This document shows, piece by piece, positions 37,596 to 46,259 of a stretch of DNA of 64,000 nucleotides. Positions within the stretch are counted from its first letter, which is position 1, and each line of letters starts with the position of its first letter. Origin of the DNA: Alkalilacustris brevis (GTDB lineage Bacteria > Pseudomonadota > Alphaproteobacteria > Rhodobacterales > Rhodobacteraceae); NCBI RefSeq assembly GCF_003350345.1, contig NZ_QNVJ01000097.1, forward strand, positions 46,387-110,386. The letters are read 5' to 3'. The translations under genes and the position numbers were made by a program. The notes below the pieces were generated by a model. That model saw only the letters and a list, made by a program, of their open reading frames with translations, did not search any database and was not told where the DNA came from.

Positions 37596-38249
37596 ATGCC
37601 GGACTATGCTGCGCGGCGCAGAATGATGGTCGACACCCAGGTTCGCCCGTCGGATGTGACGAAGTTTCCAATCATTGAGGCGATGCTTGATGTCCCGCGC
37701 GAGGCTTTCGTGCCCGAAGCGCTGCGCGAGGCCGCCTATGTGGGCACCAATCTCGAGATCGCCGCCGGGCGGGTGATGCTGGAGCCCCGCACGCTTTCGA
37801 AGATGCTCGATGCGTTGGTGGTCGGCCCGCGGGATCTGGTGCTCGATATCGGTTGCGGCTTTGGCTATTCGACGGTTATCCTGGCGCGGCTGGCCGAGGC
37901 CGTGGTCGGGCTTGAGGACAGCGAAGACATGGCCGAAGAGGCCGCCGCGATCCTCGATGCGCAACTGGTGGACAACGCCACGATCATTGCCGGGCCGCTG
38001 GCCGGGGGGGCGCCGCAGCACGGGCCGTATGACGTGATCGTTGTGCAGGGCGGTATCGAGGAGCTGCCGGCCGCCATCGAAGAACAGCTCAAGGAAGGCG
38101 GGCGCATCGCCTGCGTCTTCATGGAAGGGTCGCTCGGGGTGTGCCGGCTTGGGCGCAAATCGGGCGGACAGATCGCCTGGCGCGATATCTTCAATGCGGC
38201 CGCGCCGGTTCTGGCGGGGTTCGAAAGAAAGCCCGAATTTACCTTTTGA
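37596..38249 (+). CDS. protein-L-isoaspartate O-methyltransferase family protein
   Basis: A 217-residue SAM-dependent methyltransferase. Motif I is LVLDIGCGFGYST (about residues 81-93). The N-terminal MMVDTQVRPSDVTK and the FVPEALREAAYVG segment belong to the Pcm-like group found just upstream of tolC in many alphaproteobacteria. Whether it repairs isoaspartyl residues is uncertain, since several Pcm catalytic motifs are weak. A promoter probably lies in the 123-base gap before it, which ends in AT-rich sequence. TolC follows after 53 bases. Confidence 0.82.
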   Translation: MPDYAARRRMMVDTQVRPSDVTKFPIIEAMLDVPREAFVPEALREAAYVGTNLEIAAGRVMLEPRTLSKMLDALVVGPRDLVLDIGCGFGYSTVILARLAEAVVGLEDSEDMAEEAAAILDAQLVDNATIIAGPLAGGAPQHGPYDVIVVQGGIEELPAAIEEQLKEGGRIACVFMEGSLGVCRLGRKSGGQIAWRDIFNAAAPVLAGFERKPEFTF

Positions 38250-38302
38250 GGGGTTAATCCGGGCAGGCCAATCCGGCCGGGCAAGAACGGGGGACGTTTG
38301 TG

Positions 38303-39658
38303 ATGCGCGGGATCAGACAGGCCGTTTCGGCGGTGATATGCAGTCTGGCGGTCATCGCCGCGCCGCCGGTCTGGGCAAGCTCGCTCACCGATGCGCTTAT
38401 CGCGGCGTATCGCAACTCCAACCTGCTGGAGCAGAACCGCGCGGTTCTGCGTGCGACGGATGAAGATGCGGCCTCTGCGCTGGCCTCGCTGCGGCCGGTG
38501 CTCAACTTCGTCTCCAGTTTCACCATGACCAATGCGCCGGTGAACAACATCACCGGCTCGCTGGGGTTGAACGCGGAACTGACGATTGTTGATTTCGGCC
38601 GCGGGCAACTGGCGCTCGAGGCCGCGCGCGAAAATGTCCTGGCCACGCGCCAGGCGCTGATCGGGGTCGAGCAGCAGGTGCTGCTGTCGGCCGTGGCCGC
38701 CTATGTGGATGTGCGCAGCGCCATCGACACGGTGCGCCTGCGCGAGAACAACGTGCGCCTGATCACCGAAGAGCTTCGCGCCGCCCAGGACCGTTTCGAG
38801 GTGGGTGAGATCACCCGCACCGATGTCGCCATCGCCGAGGCCCGGCTTGCCGCCGCGCGCAGCAACCTGGCTGCCGCACAGGGCGACCTGGCCGTGGCGC
38901 GCGAAGCCTTCCGCCTGGCCACCGGCGAATACCCCGGCGCGCTGCGCGACCTGCCGCCGCCGCCGCGCCTGCCCTCTAGCCTGGAAGAGGCGCAGCAACT
39001 TGCCCGCAACACCCACCCCTCGATCCGCCAGGCCCGCCACGAGGCCAACGCCGCCGACAAGAACGTGGCGCGCGCAGCTGCCGTGCGGCATGGCACCGTG
39101 GGGGCCAGCGCGGGGTGGTCGATCGACCAGGATCGCGACACATCGGCGAATATGCGGCTGTCATACTCGCGCCCGATATATCAGGGCGGGGCAATTTCTT
39201 CGGCCCATCGCCGGGCCATCGCGCAGCGTGACGCCTCGCTGGCCGGGCTGCACCGCACCGTGGCCGTGACGCTTCAGGATGTGGGGCGGGCATGGTCGGA
39301 TATGAACGTGGCACGCGCCCGGATCGAGGCGAGCCAGTTGCAGATCAGCGCAGCGCAAACCGCCTATGATGGTGTCAGCCAGGAGGCTGCGCTGGGCGCG
39401 CGCACCACGCTCGACGTGCTCAATGCCGAGCAGGAACTGCTCGACGCCCGCGCCACCCGGATCACCGCCGAGGCCGGTCGGTATGTCGCGACCTACGCGC
39501 TGCTTTCATCGATCGGGCTGCTGACGGTCGATCACCTGAACCTCGGCATCACCACCTATGACCCTGAGGCCTATTACAACGCCGTGCGCAACGCGCCCGT
39601 GACCAGCCCGCAGGGTGAAAGCCTGGATCGGGTGTTGCGCAGCATCGGGCGCCCCTGA
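38303..39658 (+). CDS. tolC: TolC-family outer-membrane efflux channel
   Basis: A protein of about 451 residues with a signal peptide ending near APPVWASS and two OEP repeats, the trimeric beta-barrel/alpha-tunnel fold. The helices carry the usual pattern: DALIAAYRNSNLLEQNRAVLR at the start, VGEITRTDVAIAEARLAAAR in repeat one, and ALGARTTLDVLNAEQELLDAR in repeat two, each with the conserved Gly-x-x-Thr-x-x-Asp-V turn. A GTG at 38300 directly precedes the ATG at 38303, and either may start. TolC serves type I secretion and RND pumps; none is nearby. Confidence 0.93.
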   Translation: MRGIRQAVSAVICSLAVIAAPPVWASSLTDALIAAYRNSNLLEQNRAVLRATDEDAASALASLRPVLNFVSSFTMTNAPVNNITGSLGLNAELTIVDFGRGQLALEAARENVLATRQALIGVEQQVLLSAVAAYVDVRSAIDTVRLRENNVRLITEELRAAQDRFEVGEITRTDVAIAEARLAAARSNLAAAQGDLAVAREAFRLATGEYPGALRDLPPPPRLPSSLEEAQQLARNTHPSIRQARHEANAADKNVARAAAVRHGTVGASAGWSIDQDRDTSANMRLSYSRPIYQGGAISSAHRRAIAQRDASLAGLHRTVAVTLQDVGRAWSDMNVARARIEASQLQISAAQTAYDGVSQEAALGARTTLDVLNAEQELLDARATRITAEAGRYVATYALLSSIGLLTVDHLNLGITTYDPEAYYNAVRNAPVTSPQGESLDRVLRSIGRP

Positions 39659-39732
39659 ACTTGCAACGGATGATTGAGTTGCGGGCCGACCGCGGGTAGC
39701 ATGTCCAAAAAAGGGCAGGCAGGAGACGCAGG

Positions 39733-40464
39733 ATGTCGGACGCGATGAAGGATGGCGAGATCGAGGATGTTCTCTCCTCGATCCGAAGGCTTGTTTCGCA
39801 GGAAACGCCCGGCGCCGCCTCTGCGCCTGCGGGGGCTGCCGCGCCGGGCAGGCTGTTGCTGACGGCTGCGCTCAGGATCGTTCCCGGCACCCCGCGGGCC
39901 GCAGCGCCCGAGGCCGCGCCGGAAGAGACGCCCGCGCCCCGTTCCCAGGACGCGCCCGGGCCGTCCAGCGCCGAGCGCCGCGCCAGCCTTGAGCAGACAA
40001 TCGCCGAGCTGGAAGCCGCCGTTTCCCAATATGATGAGGAGTGGGAGCCTGACGGCACCGAACCGCCACAGCGGGTGGAGGAACCTGCCCCGGAGATGCC
40101 TGCGTCCTCGCCTGTGCCGGTCGCGTCGGCAGGCGGCGCGCAACAGCATGATGCGGCCAAGGCCGATAACGTGCGCCCCTTCATCATTCCGGCCTCCAGC
40201 AGAGTGCCGCGCGCCGACAGGCCGCAGGCCGATTCCGGCCCTGCCACCAGCGACGAGGGGGGCGAGGGGGAAGAAGCCAGTCCGCCCCTGCGCGCGCTTG
40301 CCCCCCATGAGCTGCCGGAGGACGAGGACGCCCTGCGCGAACTGGTCGCGCGGCTGGTGCGGGAAGAACTTCACGGCCCGCTGGGTGAGCGTATCACCCG
40401 CAACGTGCGCAAGCTGGTGCGCAGCGAAATCGCCCGCGCCCTGGCCAGCCGCGACCTGATCTGA
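39733..40464 (+). CDS. PopZ-like polar organising protein (DUF2497 type)
   Basis: A 243-residue protein of three parts. Residues 8-24 (EIEDVLSSIRRLVSQE) resemble the partner-binding helix of Caulobacter PopZ. Residues 25-190 are Pro/Ala/Glu-rich, acidic and probably disordered. Residues 195-243 (LRELVARLVREELHGPL, then VRKLVRSEIARAL) resemble the oligomerising C-terminal helices. PopZ self-assembles at the pole and anchors ParB and other factors. The gene lies 74 bases after tolC, the usual place of DUF2497 genes, and ends at a strong bidirectional terminator. The polar role is inferred from the family. Confidence 0.75.
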   Translation: MSDAMKDGEIEDVLSSIRRLVSQETPGAASAPAGAAAPGRLLLTAALRIVPGTPRAAAPEAAPEETPAPRSQDAPGPSSAERRASLEQTIAELEAAVSQYDEEWEPDGTEPPQRVEEPAPEMPASSPVPVASAGGAQQHDAAKADNVRPFIIPASSRVPRADRPQADSGPATSDEGGEGEEASPPLRALAPHELPEDEDALRELVARLVREELHGPLGERITRNVRKLVRSEIARALASRDLI

Positions 40465-40504
40465 TCTGAACTGCCCCGGCCCGCGCCGCGACGGCACAGC
40501 CGAA

Positions 40505-40538
40505 ACGAAAAACGCGCACCGAAGTGCGCGCTTTTCGT
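40505..40538. terminator. bidirectional intrinsic terminator between convergent genes
   Basis: A 15-base-pair stem with one mismatch: ACGAAAAACGCGCAC at 40505-40519 pairs with GTGCGCGCTTTTCGT at 40524-40538 around the tetraloop CGAA. The A-rich 5' arm and T-rich 3' arm let it act on both strands. It lies 41 bases after the PopZ-like stop and 42 bases after the stop of the minus-strand gene at 40580. Confidence 0.85.
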
Positions 40539-40579
40539 TACATGCTGTTCAGCCCGGCCAGCGCCGGGCCAACGTTCTG

Positions 40580-40900
40580 TCAGGCAGCCGCGACGTTCAG
40601 CTGCTGCTGCCGGCGTTCGCTTTCCTCGCGCGAGAGCGCGACCGAAGTGCGCACGCCTTTCCCGACGAATTCCATCAGCCCGGCGACCACCCGCTCGTTC
40701 GGGTCGATCCCGGCACAGGTCAGAACCTCGCGCCCATCGCGCGAGCGCGCCCAGCGGGCGATCTGCTCGGGGCCGTTGCCGAATTTCTTGTCATCGGCGA
40801 TGGCGTCATCCAGCGCAGCAAGCACAACCGCGGCAAACAGTTTGCGCGCGCGCTGCCCCTGCTCGTGGTTGAACGCGGCGCTATCCACAAAGTCAAACAT
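40580..40900 (-). CDS. conserved small protein of unknown function (possibly DUF6280)
   Basis: A 106-residue soluble, mainly helical protein. The text KLFAAVVLAALDDAIADDKK, then GPEQIARWARSRDGREVL and DPNERVVAGLMEFV, is one I recognise as strongly conserved in Rhodobacterales; I believe it is the DUF6280 family, but that name is from memory. No catalytic motif is visible. The ARWARSRDGREVLTCAGID segment might bind nucleic acid or a partner. It stands alone on the minus strand, divergent from efp, with a 214-base AT-rich shared upstream region. Confidence 0.7.
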   Translation of the reverse strand: MFDFVDSAAFNHEQGQRARKLFAAVVLAALDDAIADDKKFGNGPEQIARWARSRDGREVLTCAGIDPNERVVAGLMEFVGKGVRTSVALSREESERRQQQLNVAAA

Positions 40901-41114
40901 TCGGAGCTTCCTGCTATTCTTGCTCTTGCGTTTTTCCGTCAGGCCTCAATAGAGTGTTTGGCTCCGATTCGATATTTTTATTTTGCATGACTGCCATGCG
41001 TCCTGAGCAAGGCTCGCTTGGCTGGCATACAGTATATAGTCGGGTTGCCTCGGGCCTGATCGCCAGATATAGGTGCCGCCAGATTTTCGTCAACCTCCTG
41101 TCAAGGTTTTGATC
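40901..41114. promoter_or_regulatory. divergent upstream region of the DUF6280-like gene and efp
   Basis: About 214 bases, AT-rich for this genome around 40960-41050 (for example GATATTTTTATTTTGCATG and CAGTATATAG). It should hold promoters for both genes. I could not match a -35/-10 pair with acceptable spacing, so no box is called. Confidence 0.4.
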
Positions 41115-41678
41115 ATGCCCAAGATCAACGGCAATGAAATCCGGCCCGGAAATGTGCTGGAACATGACGGCGGCCTTTGGGTCGCGGTGAAGGTCAATCA
41201 CGTCAAGCCTGGAAAGGGCGGGGCCTTTGCCCAGGTCGAGATGAAGAACCTGCGCAACGGCACCAAGCTGAACGAGCGTTTCCGCTCGGAAGACAAGGTC
41301 GAGAGGGTGCGCCTTGAGCAGAAAGACCAGCAGTTTCTCTATGAAAACGACGGGATGCTGGTCGTGATGGACATGGAAAGCTTCGAGCAGATCGAGCTTC
41401 CCGTCGATCTGCTGGGCGAGCGCCGCCCGTTTCTGCAGGACGGCATGACCGTGACCATCGAATATTACGGTGACGAGGCGCTGAACATGTCGCTGCCGCA
41501 GAAGGTCACATGCACCGTTGTGGAGACCGAGCCGGTGGTGAAGGGCCAGACCGCGGCCAACAGCTTCAAGCCGGCCATCCTCGACAATGGCGTGCGGGTC
41601 ACAGTGCCGCCTTTCGTTGGCCAGGACGAGGCGATCGTGGTCAATACCGAAACCTTCGAATATGTCGAACGGGCCTGA
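41115..41678 (+). CDS. efp: translation elongation factor P
   Basis: A 187-residue factor that rescues ribosomes stalled at polyproline. The three beta-barrel domains are complete. The loop residue that is modified in E. coli is Lys34 (VKPGKGGAF), so lysylation by an EpmA-type enzyme is possible. The C-terminal signature is [27 protein letters not shown] 41115 begins [13 protein letters not shown], the conserved N-terminus. The upstream region is shared with the divergent small gene. No epm genes are visible in this window. Confidence 0.96.
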   Translation: MPKINGNEIRPGNVLEHDGGLWVAVKVNHVKPGKGGAFAQVEMKNLRNGTKLNERFRSEDKVERVRLEQKDQQFLYENDGMLVVMDMESFEQIELPVDLLGERRPFLQDGMTVTIEYYGDEALNMSLPQKVTCTVVETEPVVKGQTAANSFKPAILDNGVRVTVPPFVGQDEAIVVNTETFEYVERA

Positions 41679-41707
41679 GCGGGGCCTGATGAGGTGGGTG
41701 CGACCGG

Positions 41708-42484
41708 TCAGGCCGCCGCATCATCGCGCCGGTGCAGTGTGGCGTCGCCTGCCTGCATGACGCCCTGCGCCTTGTCGAAGCGCAGATAGGCGATGCCCGC
41801 GCCCCCGGCCTGGGTAAGAAGCTTGCCGACGCGCCGCCCGTCGGCGGTGATCTCGGTGCCCACACGGGCCGAGCCCTCGACCGACACGGTTTCCAGCCCC
41901 TTGCGCAGTTCGGTCTTGTGCTTCATGCGCGCGGTGACTTCCTGCCCGACATAGCAGCCCTTGCGGTGATCGACACCGCCCAGCCGCTCGAACCCCGCCT
42001 CGAGGATGAAACTCTCGCCTGGCACCAGTTCGATGCCGCTTTCGGGGATGCAGGCCTCCACGCGGATCGCGTCCCAGTCGATTTCGGGCGTGTGGCCGGC
42101 CTCAATGCTGTAAAGGCGCCAGCCCAGCGCGGGGTGGCGCGGGTCGGCCACGGCGCCGGGCGGCGGCGTGCCAAGCCCGCGCTGCACCTTCAGCGCCGAG
42201 GCCGCGACCTGCACATCGGCGCGCAGCCGATACATGTTGAGCATGCGCAGCAGGCTTTCGGCCAGATCCTCATGCACATCCAGCGCGATGGTCTCGCCCA
42301 TCTCGATCAGGAGGAAATCGGCCAGATACTTGCCTTGCGGTGTCAGCAGCGCCGCATAGATCGCGCCGCCGGGCTTGAGCCGGCCCATGTCGTTGGTGAC
42401 AAGCCCCTGCAGGAACGCCACGCGGTCAGCGCCCGCGATCTCGAAAACCCGGCGTTCCGGTGCGCGTTCACCTTGCATTGGCAT
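41708..42484 (-). CDS. ygfZ: folate-binding YgfZ family protein
   Basis: A 258-residue GcvT-like protein that supports iron-sulfur cluster enzymes such as MiaB. The family signature KGCYVGQE (residues 175-182, with Cys177) is intact. The N-terminal part has DRVAFLQGLVTNDM and the LTPQGKYLADFLL strand. It is convergent with efp (30 bases between the stops). It stands alone on its strand, with an approximately 130-base gap to the next minus-strand gene. Confidence 0.92.
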   Translation of the reverse strand: MPMQGERAPERRVFEIAGADRVAFLQGLVTNDMGRLKPGGAIYAALLTPQGKYLADFLLIEMGETIALDVHEDLAESLLRMLNMYRLRADVQVAASALKVQRGLGTPPPGAVADPRHPALGWRLYSIEAGHTPEIDWDAIRVEACIPESGIELVPGESFILEAGFERLGGVDHRKGCYVGQEVTARMKHKTELRKGLETVSVEGSARVGTEITADGRRVGKLLTQAGGAGIAYLRFDKAQGVMQAGDATLHRRDDAAA

Positions 42485-42614
42485 CTCCTTGTCATCTGTT
42501 CAGGGCGTTCTGCCCGATCAGACATAATTCGATTTGCGGCGAGAGAAAGGCCTCGCCGGCAACGCGGCCCGGACGGGGATGATGCCGCCGAAAGCGCCGC
42601 GAATGGCGTCAGCG

Positions 42615-42971
42615 TCAATGCGGGTCGGGCTTGCGGGCGAGCAGCGCGAGCACCCCGCCCAGCCCGCACATGGCAATGGGGAACATGGTGAAGGCGCCGA
42701 AGCCGAACGCCTGGTACATCCCCAGCGCGGCAAGCAGCAGCGCCACCCCGGCGGCGATGTTTTGCGAACGCGCCATCGCCCCCCCCGCGATCGCCAGAAC
42801 CGGCGCACCCAGGCTTACCAGCCGGATCAGCCCGGGGTTCTCTACCCCGCCGGTCAGTTCGGCCAGTTCGGTATAGCGCGCCAGCAATTCGGTGTAGCCG
42901 AAGCTGAAAAATCCCACCAGCATACCCCAGAGCCCGCCGATAATACCCAGAACCAGTGCCGCGTTTCGCAT
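42615..42971 (-). CDS. small four-helix membrane protein of unknown function
   Basis: A 118-residue hydrophobic protein with about four transmembrane segments: residues 4-27, 48-66, 69-87 and 90-112. Loops are short, and a polar stretch (YTELLARYTELAELTGGVEN) follows the first helix. The C-terminus is KPDPH. I do not recognise a family beyond a general resemblance to small DUF4064-like membrane proteins. It is divergent from the DUF805 gene with 130 bases between starts. Confidence 0.65.
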   Translation of the reverse strand: MRNAALVLGIIGGLWGMLVGFFSFGYTELLARYTELAELTGGVENPGLIRLVSLGAPVLAIAGGAMARSQNIAAGVALLLAALGMYQAFGFGAFTMFPIAMCGLGGVLALLARKPDPH

Positions 42972-43101
42972 GATCGCTCCTGTCGTTGCGCCGCCCGATC
43001 CTTACCTGACTGACCCGCCGGAGCAAGGGTTTGCCAAGCCATGCGGCCGGCGATAGGCTGCTGCGGAGCAGTATCGTGCAGCGCAATGGAACCGGGCCGG
43101 A

Positions 43102-43869
43102 ATGTCGCTTGAGTGGTATTATGTCGCCGAGGGCGAGGCCCGCGGCCCGCTGCCCGAGGGAGAAATCATCCATCTGATCCGCAATGGTGAGGTCAAGGCC
43201 AATACCCTCGTCTGGACGGAGGGGATGCAGGACTGGGCACCTGCCAGCGATCATTTCGAGACCCGCCGGCGCTTTGGCCCGCCAAGCCCGCCGCGCGGCG
43301 GGGCGCAAGGGGCGGCTTCCGGCCCCTGGCGCAACGACGGCGGGGCGCGCCAGCGTGCGGCGGGCGCGCGCGCCAGCCACACCGGGCCGGACGGCCTCTA
43401 TGGCGGGGCGCCTTCGCGCGGGTTTAGCGGGGCGGTGTCTGCCTGCCTGCGGCGCTATTTCGGCTTTTCGGGGCGGGCGAGCCGCTCGGAGTTCTGGTAT
43501 TTCGTGCTGTTCGGTTTTCTGGCGAGCTTCACCGCCAGCATTCTGGATGTGATGTTGTTCGGTGTGGCCGACGAGACCGCGCCGCTGAGTGCGCTGGTCG
43601 GGCTGGGGCTGTTTTTTCCACAGCTTGCCGTGACCTTCCGGCGCCTGCATGACACCGGGCGCAGCGGCTGGTGGGTGGGCTGGGTGTTTTTCGGCCCGCT
43701 CCTGGTGACGCTGGCCTTTGCTGCGGTCAGCGGCGGCGGGGTGCTGGTCACGCCCGACGCGGCGATGGGCCTGATGCTGTTGTTCATGATCGGCTGGTTC
43801 GCGATTTTCCTGCTGATCCTGATCTTTCTGTGCCAGCGCGGCGATCCGGGGCCGAACCGGTACGGGTGA
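43102..43869 (+). CDS. GYF_2-DUF805 fusion membrane protein
   Basis: A 255-residue protein with two recognisable parts. Residues 4-50 are a GYF_2-type domain (EWYYVAEGEARGPLPEGEI, NTLVWTEGMQDWAPAS). A Gly/Ala/Arg-rich linker covers 55-110. Residues 115-255 are a DUF805 membrane domain with the signature FSGRASRSEFWYF, four helices, RRLHDTGRSGWW and the ending QRGDPGPNRYG. GYF_2 domains are thought to bind peptides. The function of DUF805 proteins is unknown. It is transcribed alone. Confidence 0.82.
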   Translation: MSLEWYYVAEGEARGPLPEGEIIHLIRNGEVKANTLVWTEGMQDWAPASDHFETRRRFGPPSPPRGGAQGAASGPWRNDGGARQRAAGARASHTGPDGLYGGAPSRGFSGAVSACLRRYFGFSGRASRSEFWYFVLFGFLASFTASILDVMLFGVADETAPLSALVGLGLFFPQLAVTFRRLHDTGRSGWWVGWVFFGPLLVTLAFAAVSGGGVLVTPDAAMGLMLLFMIGWFAIFLLILIFLCQRGDPGPNRYG

Positions 43870-43932
43870 TCGCAACAGGCAGGCGCGTTGCGCAGCCATC
43901 CGGTCCGCTGGCGCCCCTTGCCGGCGGCGGGT

Positions 43933-43967
43933 GCCTCCGGCGGGGATATTTTCATCACAGTGAAGGG
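43933..43967 (+). repeat. dispersed element family A, single copy
   Basis: GCCTCCGGCGGGGATATTTT followed by CATCACAGTGAAGGG, in the plus orientation. It lies 64 bases after the DUF805 stop and 30 bases before a family B hairpin at the ribE end. Confidence 0.8.
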
Positions 43968-43996
43968 CAGGGCGCAGGCTGCAGGTTCCTGGTCTT

Positions 43997-44046
43997 GCGC
44001 GACCCGGAACCGAAAAAGTCCATCAACTTTTGCTGGAGGTGTTCTA
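43997..44046. repeat. dispersed hairpin repeat, family B, copy 2
   Basis: Contains the core CCGAAAAAGTCCATCAACTT and runs into the ribE stop codon (44044-44046). The left arm GCGACCCGGAACC pairs only in part with the right arm, so this copy is more decayed than the one at 8257. Confidence 0.55.
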
Positions 44047-44652
44047 GCCGGTGCCTTGCCAGTCGCGCAGGCGTGCGACGTAACGGGCGAGGGTGTCGAT
44101 CTCGACATTGACCAGGTCGCCCTCGGCCACATCGCCCCATGTCGTGGCCGTCTTGGTATGGGGGATCAGGTTCACCCCGAAATCGGCGCCATCGACGTCA
44201 TTGACGGTAAGCGATGTGCCATTGAGCGCGACCGAGCCTTTCGGCGCGATGAACCCGGCCAGGTCGTCGGGCACGCGCAGGGTGATGCGGGTGCTGCCGC
44301 CTTCGTGACGCAGGGCGATCACCTTGCCCACGCCATCGACATGGCCTGAAACGATGTGCCCGCCCAACTCGTCGCCGACCCGCAGCGCGCGCTCGAGATT
44401 GAGGCGGGTGCCGCTGATCCAGGCGCCGATATTGGTCTTTGACACGGTTTCGGCCGAGATATCGACATCGAACCAGTCCTGGCCGTCTTCGCGGCCCTTT
44501 GAGACCACGGTCAGGCAGACCCCGTCGCAGGCGATCGAGGCGCCGATGTCGATCATGTCCGTGTCATAGCCGGTCGCGATGCGCGCTTGCAGATCGCCTT
44601 GCTGCCTGGTGGTCAGAACGCGGCCGATATCGGTGATGATGCCGGTGAACAT
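44044..44652 (-). CDS. ribE: riboflavin synthase, alpha subunit type
   Basis: A 202-residue enzyme that dismutates two lumazines to riboflavin. It has the two tandem lumazine-binding repeats: MFTGIITDIGRV at the start and GGHIVSGHVDGVGKVIAL in the second half, with VALNGTSLTVNDV mirroring ACDGVCLTVVS of repeat one. ATG 44652 opens the universally conserved MFTGI. In related genomes it sits directly after ribD. Here about 5 kb of capsule genes separate it from nrdR-ribD, and its own 3' end carries a repeat element. Confidence 0.95.
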   Translation of the reverse strand: MFTGIITDIGRVLTTRQQGDLQARIATGYDTDMIDIGASIACDGVCLTVVSKGREDGQDWFDVDISAETVSKTNIGAWISGTRLNLERALRVGDELGGHIVSGHVDGVGKVIALRHEGGSTRITLRVPDDLAGFIAPKGSVALNGTSLTVNDVDGADFGVNLIPHTKTATTWGDVAEGDLVNVEIDTLARYVARLRDWQGTG

Positions 44653-44866
44653 GGCGGCTCCGTGTTGTTCCGGTCTCACCTAGTCTGCCGCCGGGGCAAG
44701 GGCAAGGGCCTTGCCTTGCCGCAGGGATGCCGTAATTTCGTCCACCTGCCCGGGTAGAAGGCAGGGATCGGCCGCGCCCCGAGCCGCCATGCCGCAAGGG
44801 CAGGGCGCGCGGTGATATGACATGAAAGCAATTGCAGGTCCCGGCCGGGCGCGGGAAAAGGACAGC

Positions 44867-46162
44867 ATGACGCAGCAAGACGGGCACACGGCACGGCATT
44901 TTCTGTTCCTCCAGGGTCCGCACGGGCCGTTCTTCGGCAATCTGGCCCGGATGTTGCGCCGTGCAGGGGCGCGGGCCTGGCGCGTGGGGTTCAATGCCGG
45001 CGACAGTGCCTTCTGGCGCGACCGCGGCGCCTATATCGCCTATCGCGGCCGGCCCGAGGACTGGCCCGGGCATGTCGCCGAACTGATTACGCGGCATGGC
45101 ATCACCGATATCGTGCTCTATGGCGATACCCGACCCGTCCATGCCCATGCGATCGCCGCCGCCCGCGAGGCCGGAGTGACGGTGCATGTTTTCGAGGAAG
45201 GGTATCTGCGCCCTTACTGGGTGACTTACGAGCGCGGCGGCGCGAACGGGAACTCGCGGCTGATGCAGCTTTCGGTGGACGAGATGCGCGTGGCGCTCGA
45301 ACGCTGCGAGATGGAACTGCCCGACGCGCCCGCCCGCTGGGGCGACATGCGGCACCACGTGTTCTACGGTGCGCTCTATCATTTTCTGGTGCTGCTGGCG
45401 AACTGGCGCTACCGCAATTTCCGCCCCCATCGCGCGCTGAGCGTGCGCGACGAATTCCGCCTGTATCTCAGGCGGCTTTTCCTGATGCCTTTCCACGCGC
45501 TCGAGCGGCTGGCGGCCACGCGGCGGGTGCGGCTGGGCGGCTTTCCCTATCACCTGGTGCTGATGCAGCTCGAACATGACTCGAGCTTTCAGATGCACGG
45601 CCCCTTCCGCAGCATGGCCGAGTTCATCGAGGTCTGCATCACCGGCTTTGCCCGCGGTGCGCCGGGGCATCACCACCTGGTCTTCAAGGCGCATCCGCTG
45701 GAAGACGGCCGGGCGCCCGTACGGCACGAGATCCGGCGGCTGGCGCGGGCGCATGGCGTATCTGGGCGGGTGCATTTCGTGCGTGGCGGCAAGCTGGCCG
45801 GGCTGCTCAACCATGCGCGCAGCGCGGTCACGGTGAATTCCACCGCCGCGCAACAGGTGCTCTGGCGGGGGCTGCCGCTCAAGGTGTTCGGCGATGCGGT
45901 CTATGCCAAACCCGAGTTTGCCTCTGCGCAGCCGCTGCACGAATTCTTTGCCGCGCCGGCCCGCCCGGATGCCCGCGCCTACCGCGATTACCGGCATTAT
46001 CTGCTTGAAACATCGCAGATCGCGGGGGGGTTCTATTCGGCGCGGGGGCGGCGGCAATTGCTGCGCCAGGTGGTCGATCTGATGCTCGTCGAAGAAGACC
46101 CGTATGACAGCTTGCAATCGGGCACCGCGGCGCCACGGCAACAGTTGACGCTGGTGCGTTGA
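44867..46162 (+). CDS. kpsS: capsule polysaccharide protein KpsS (Kdo transferase)
   Basis: A 431-residue cytosolic glycosyltransferase-like protein of the KpsS/LipB group. In group 2 capsules KpsS places the first beta-Kdo on the phosphatidylglycerol acceptor. Recognisable segments are FLFLQGPHGPFFGNLARML at the start, VHVFEEGYLRPYWVTYERGG, LVFKAHPLEDGR and VTVNSTAAQQVLWRGLPL. ATG 44867 begins directly before the conserved Gly-Pro strand; the longer frame has an Arg-rich unconserved lead. It is followed after 97 bases by kpsD and kpsC on the same strand. Confidence 0.9.
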   Translation: MTQQDGHTARHFLFLQGPHGPFFGNLARMLRRAGARAWRVGFNAGDSAFWRDRGAYIAYRGRPEDWPGHVAELITRHGITDIVLYGDTRPVHAHAIAAAREAGVTVHVFEEGYLRPYWVTYERGGANGNSRLMQLSVDEMRVALERCEMELPDAPARWGDMRHHVFYGALYHFLVLLANWRYRNFRPHRALSVRDEFRLYLRRLFLMPFHALERLAATRRVRLGGFPYHLVLMQLEHDSSFQMHGPFRSMAEFIEVCITGFARGAPGHHHLVFKAHPLEDGRAPVRHEIRRLARAHGVSGRVHFVRGGKLAGLLNHARSAVTVNSTAAQQVLWRGLPLKVFGDAVYAKPEFASAQPLHEFFAAPARPDARAYRDYRHYLLETSQIAGGFYSARGRRQLLRQVVDLMLVEEDPYDSLQSGTAAPRQQLTLVR

Positions 46163-46247
46163 GCGGCGTGAAACGTGGCGCTGGCAATTTTTGTCAGAAA
46201 ACTGTAGCTTTACCGGAAAAATAAAAGCAAGAAACGCAAAAAAGAGC

Positions 46248-46252
46248 AGGAG
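46248..46252 (+). promoter_or_regulatory. ribosome binding site supporting a GTG start of kpsD
   Basis: AGGAG at 46248-46252 with seven bases to GTG 46260. The next in-frame ATG at 46269 would have sixteen bases of spacing, which is too long. Confidence 0.6.
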
Positions 46253-46259
46253 CCGAGCA

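Noticed and set aside
41010..41050. Possible sigma-70 promoter upstream of efp (TTGGCT and TATATA)
   Set aside because: The boxes are only about nine bases apart; no acceptable alternative pair was found.
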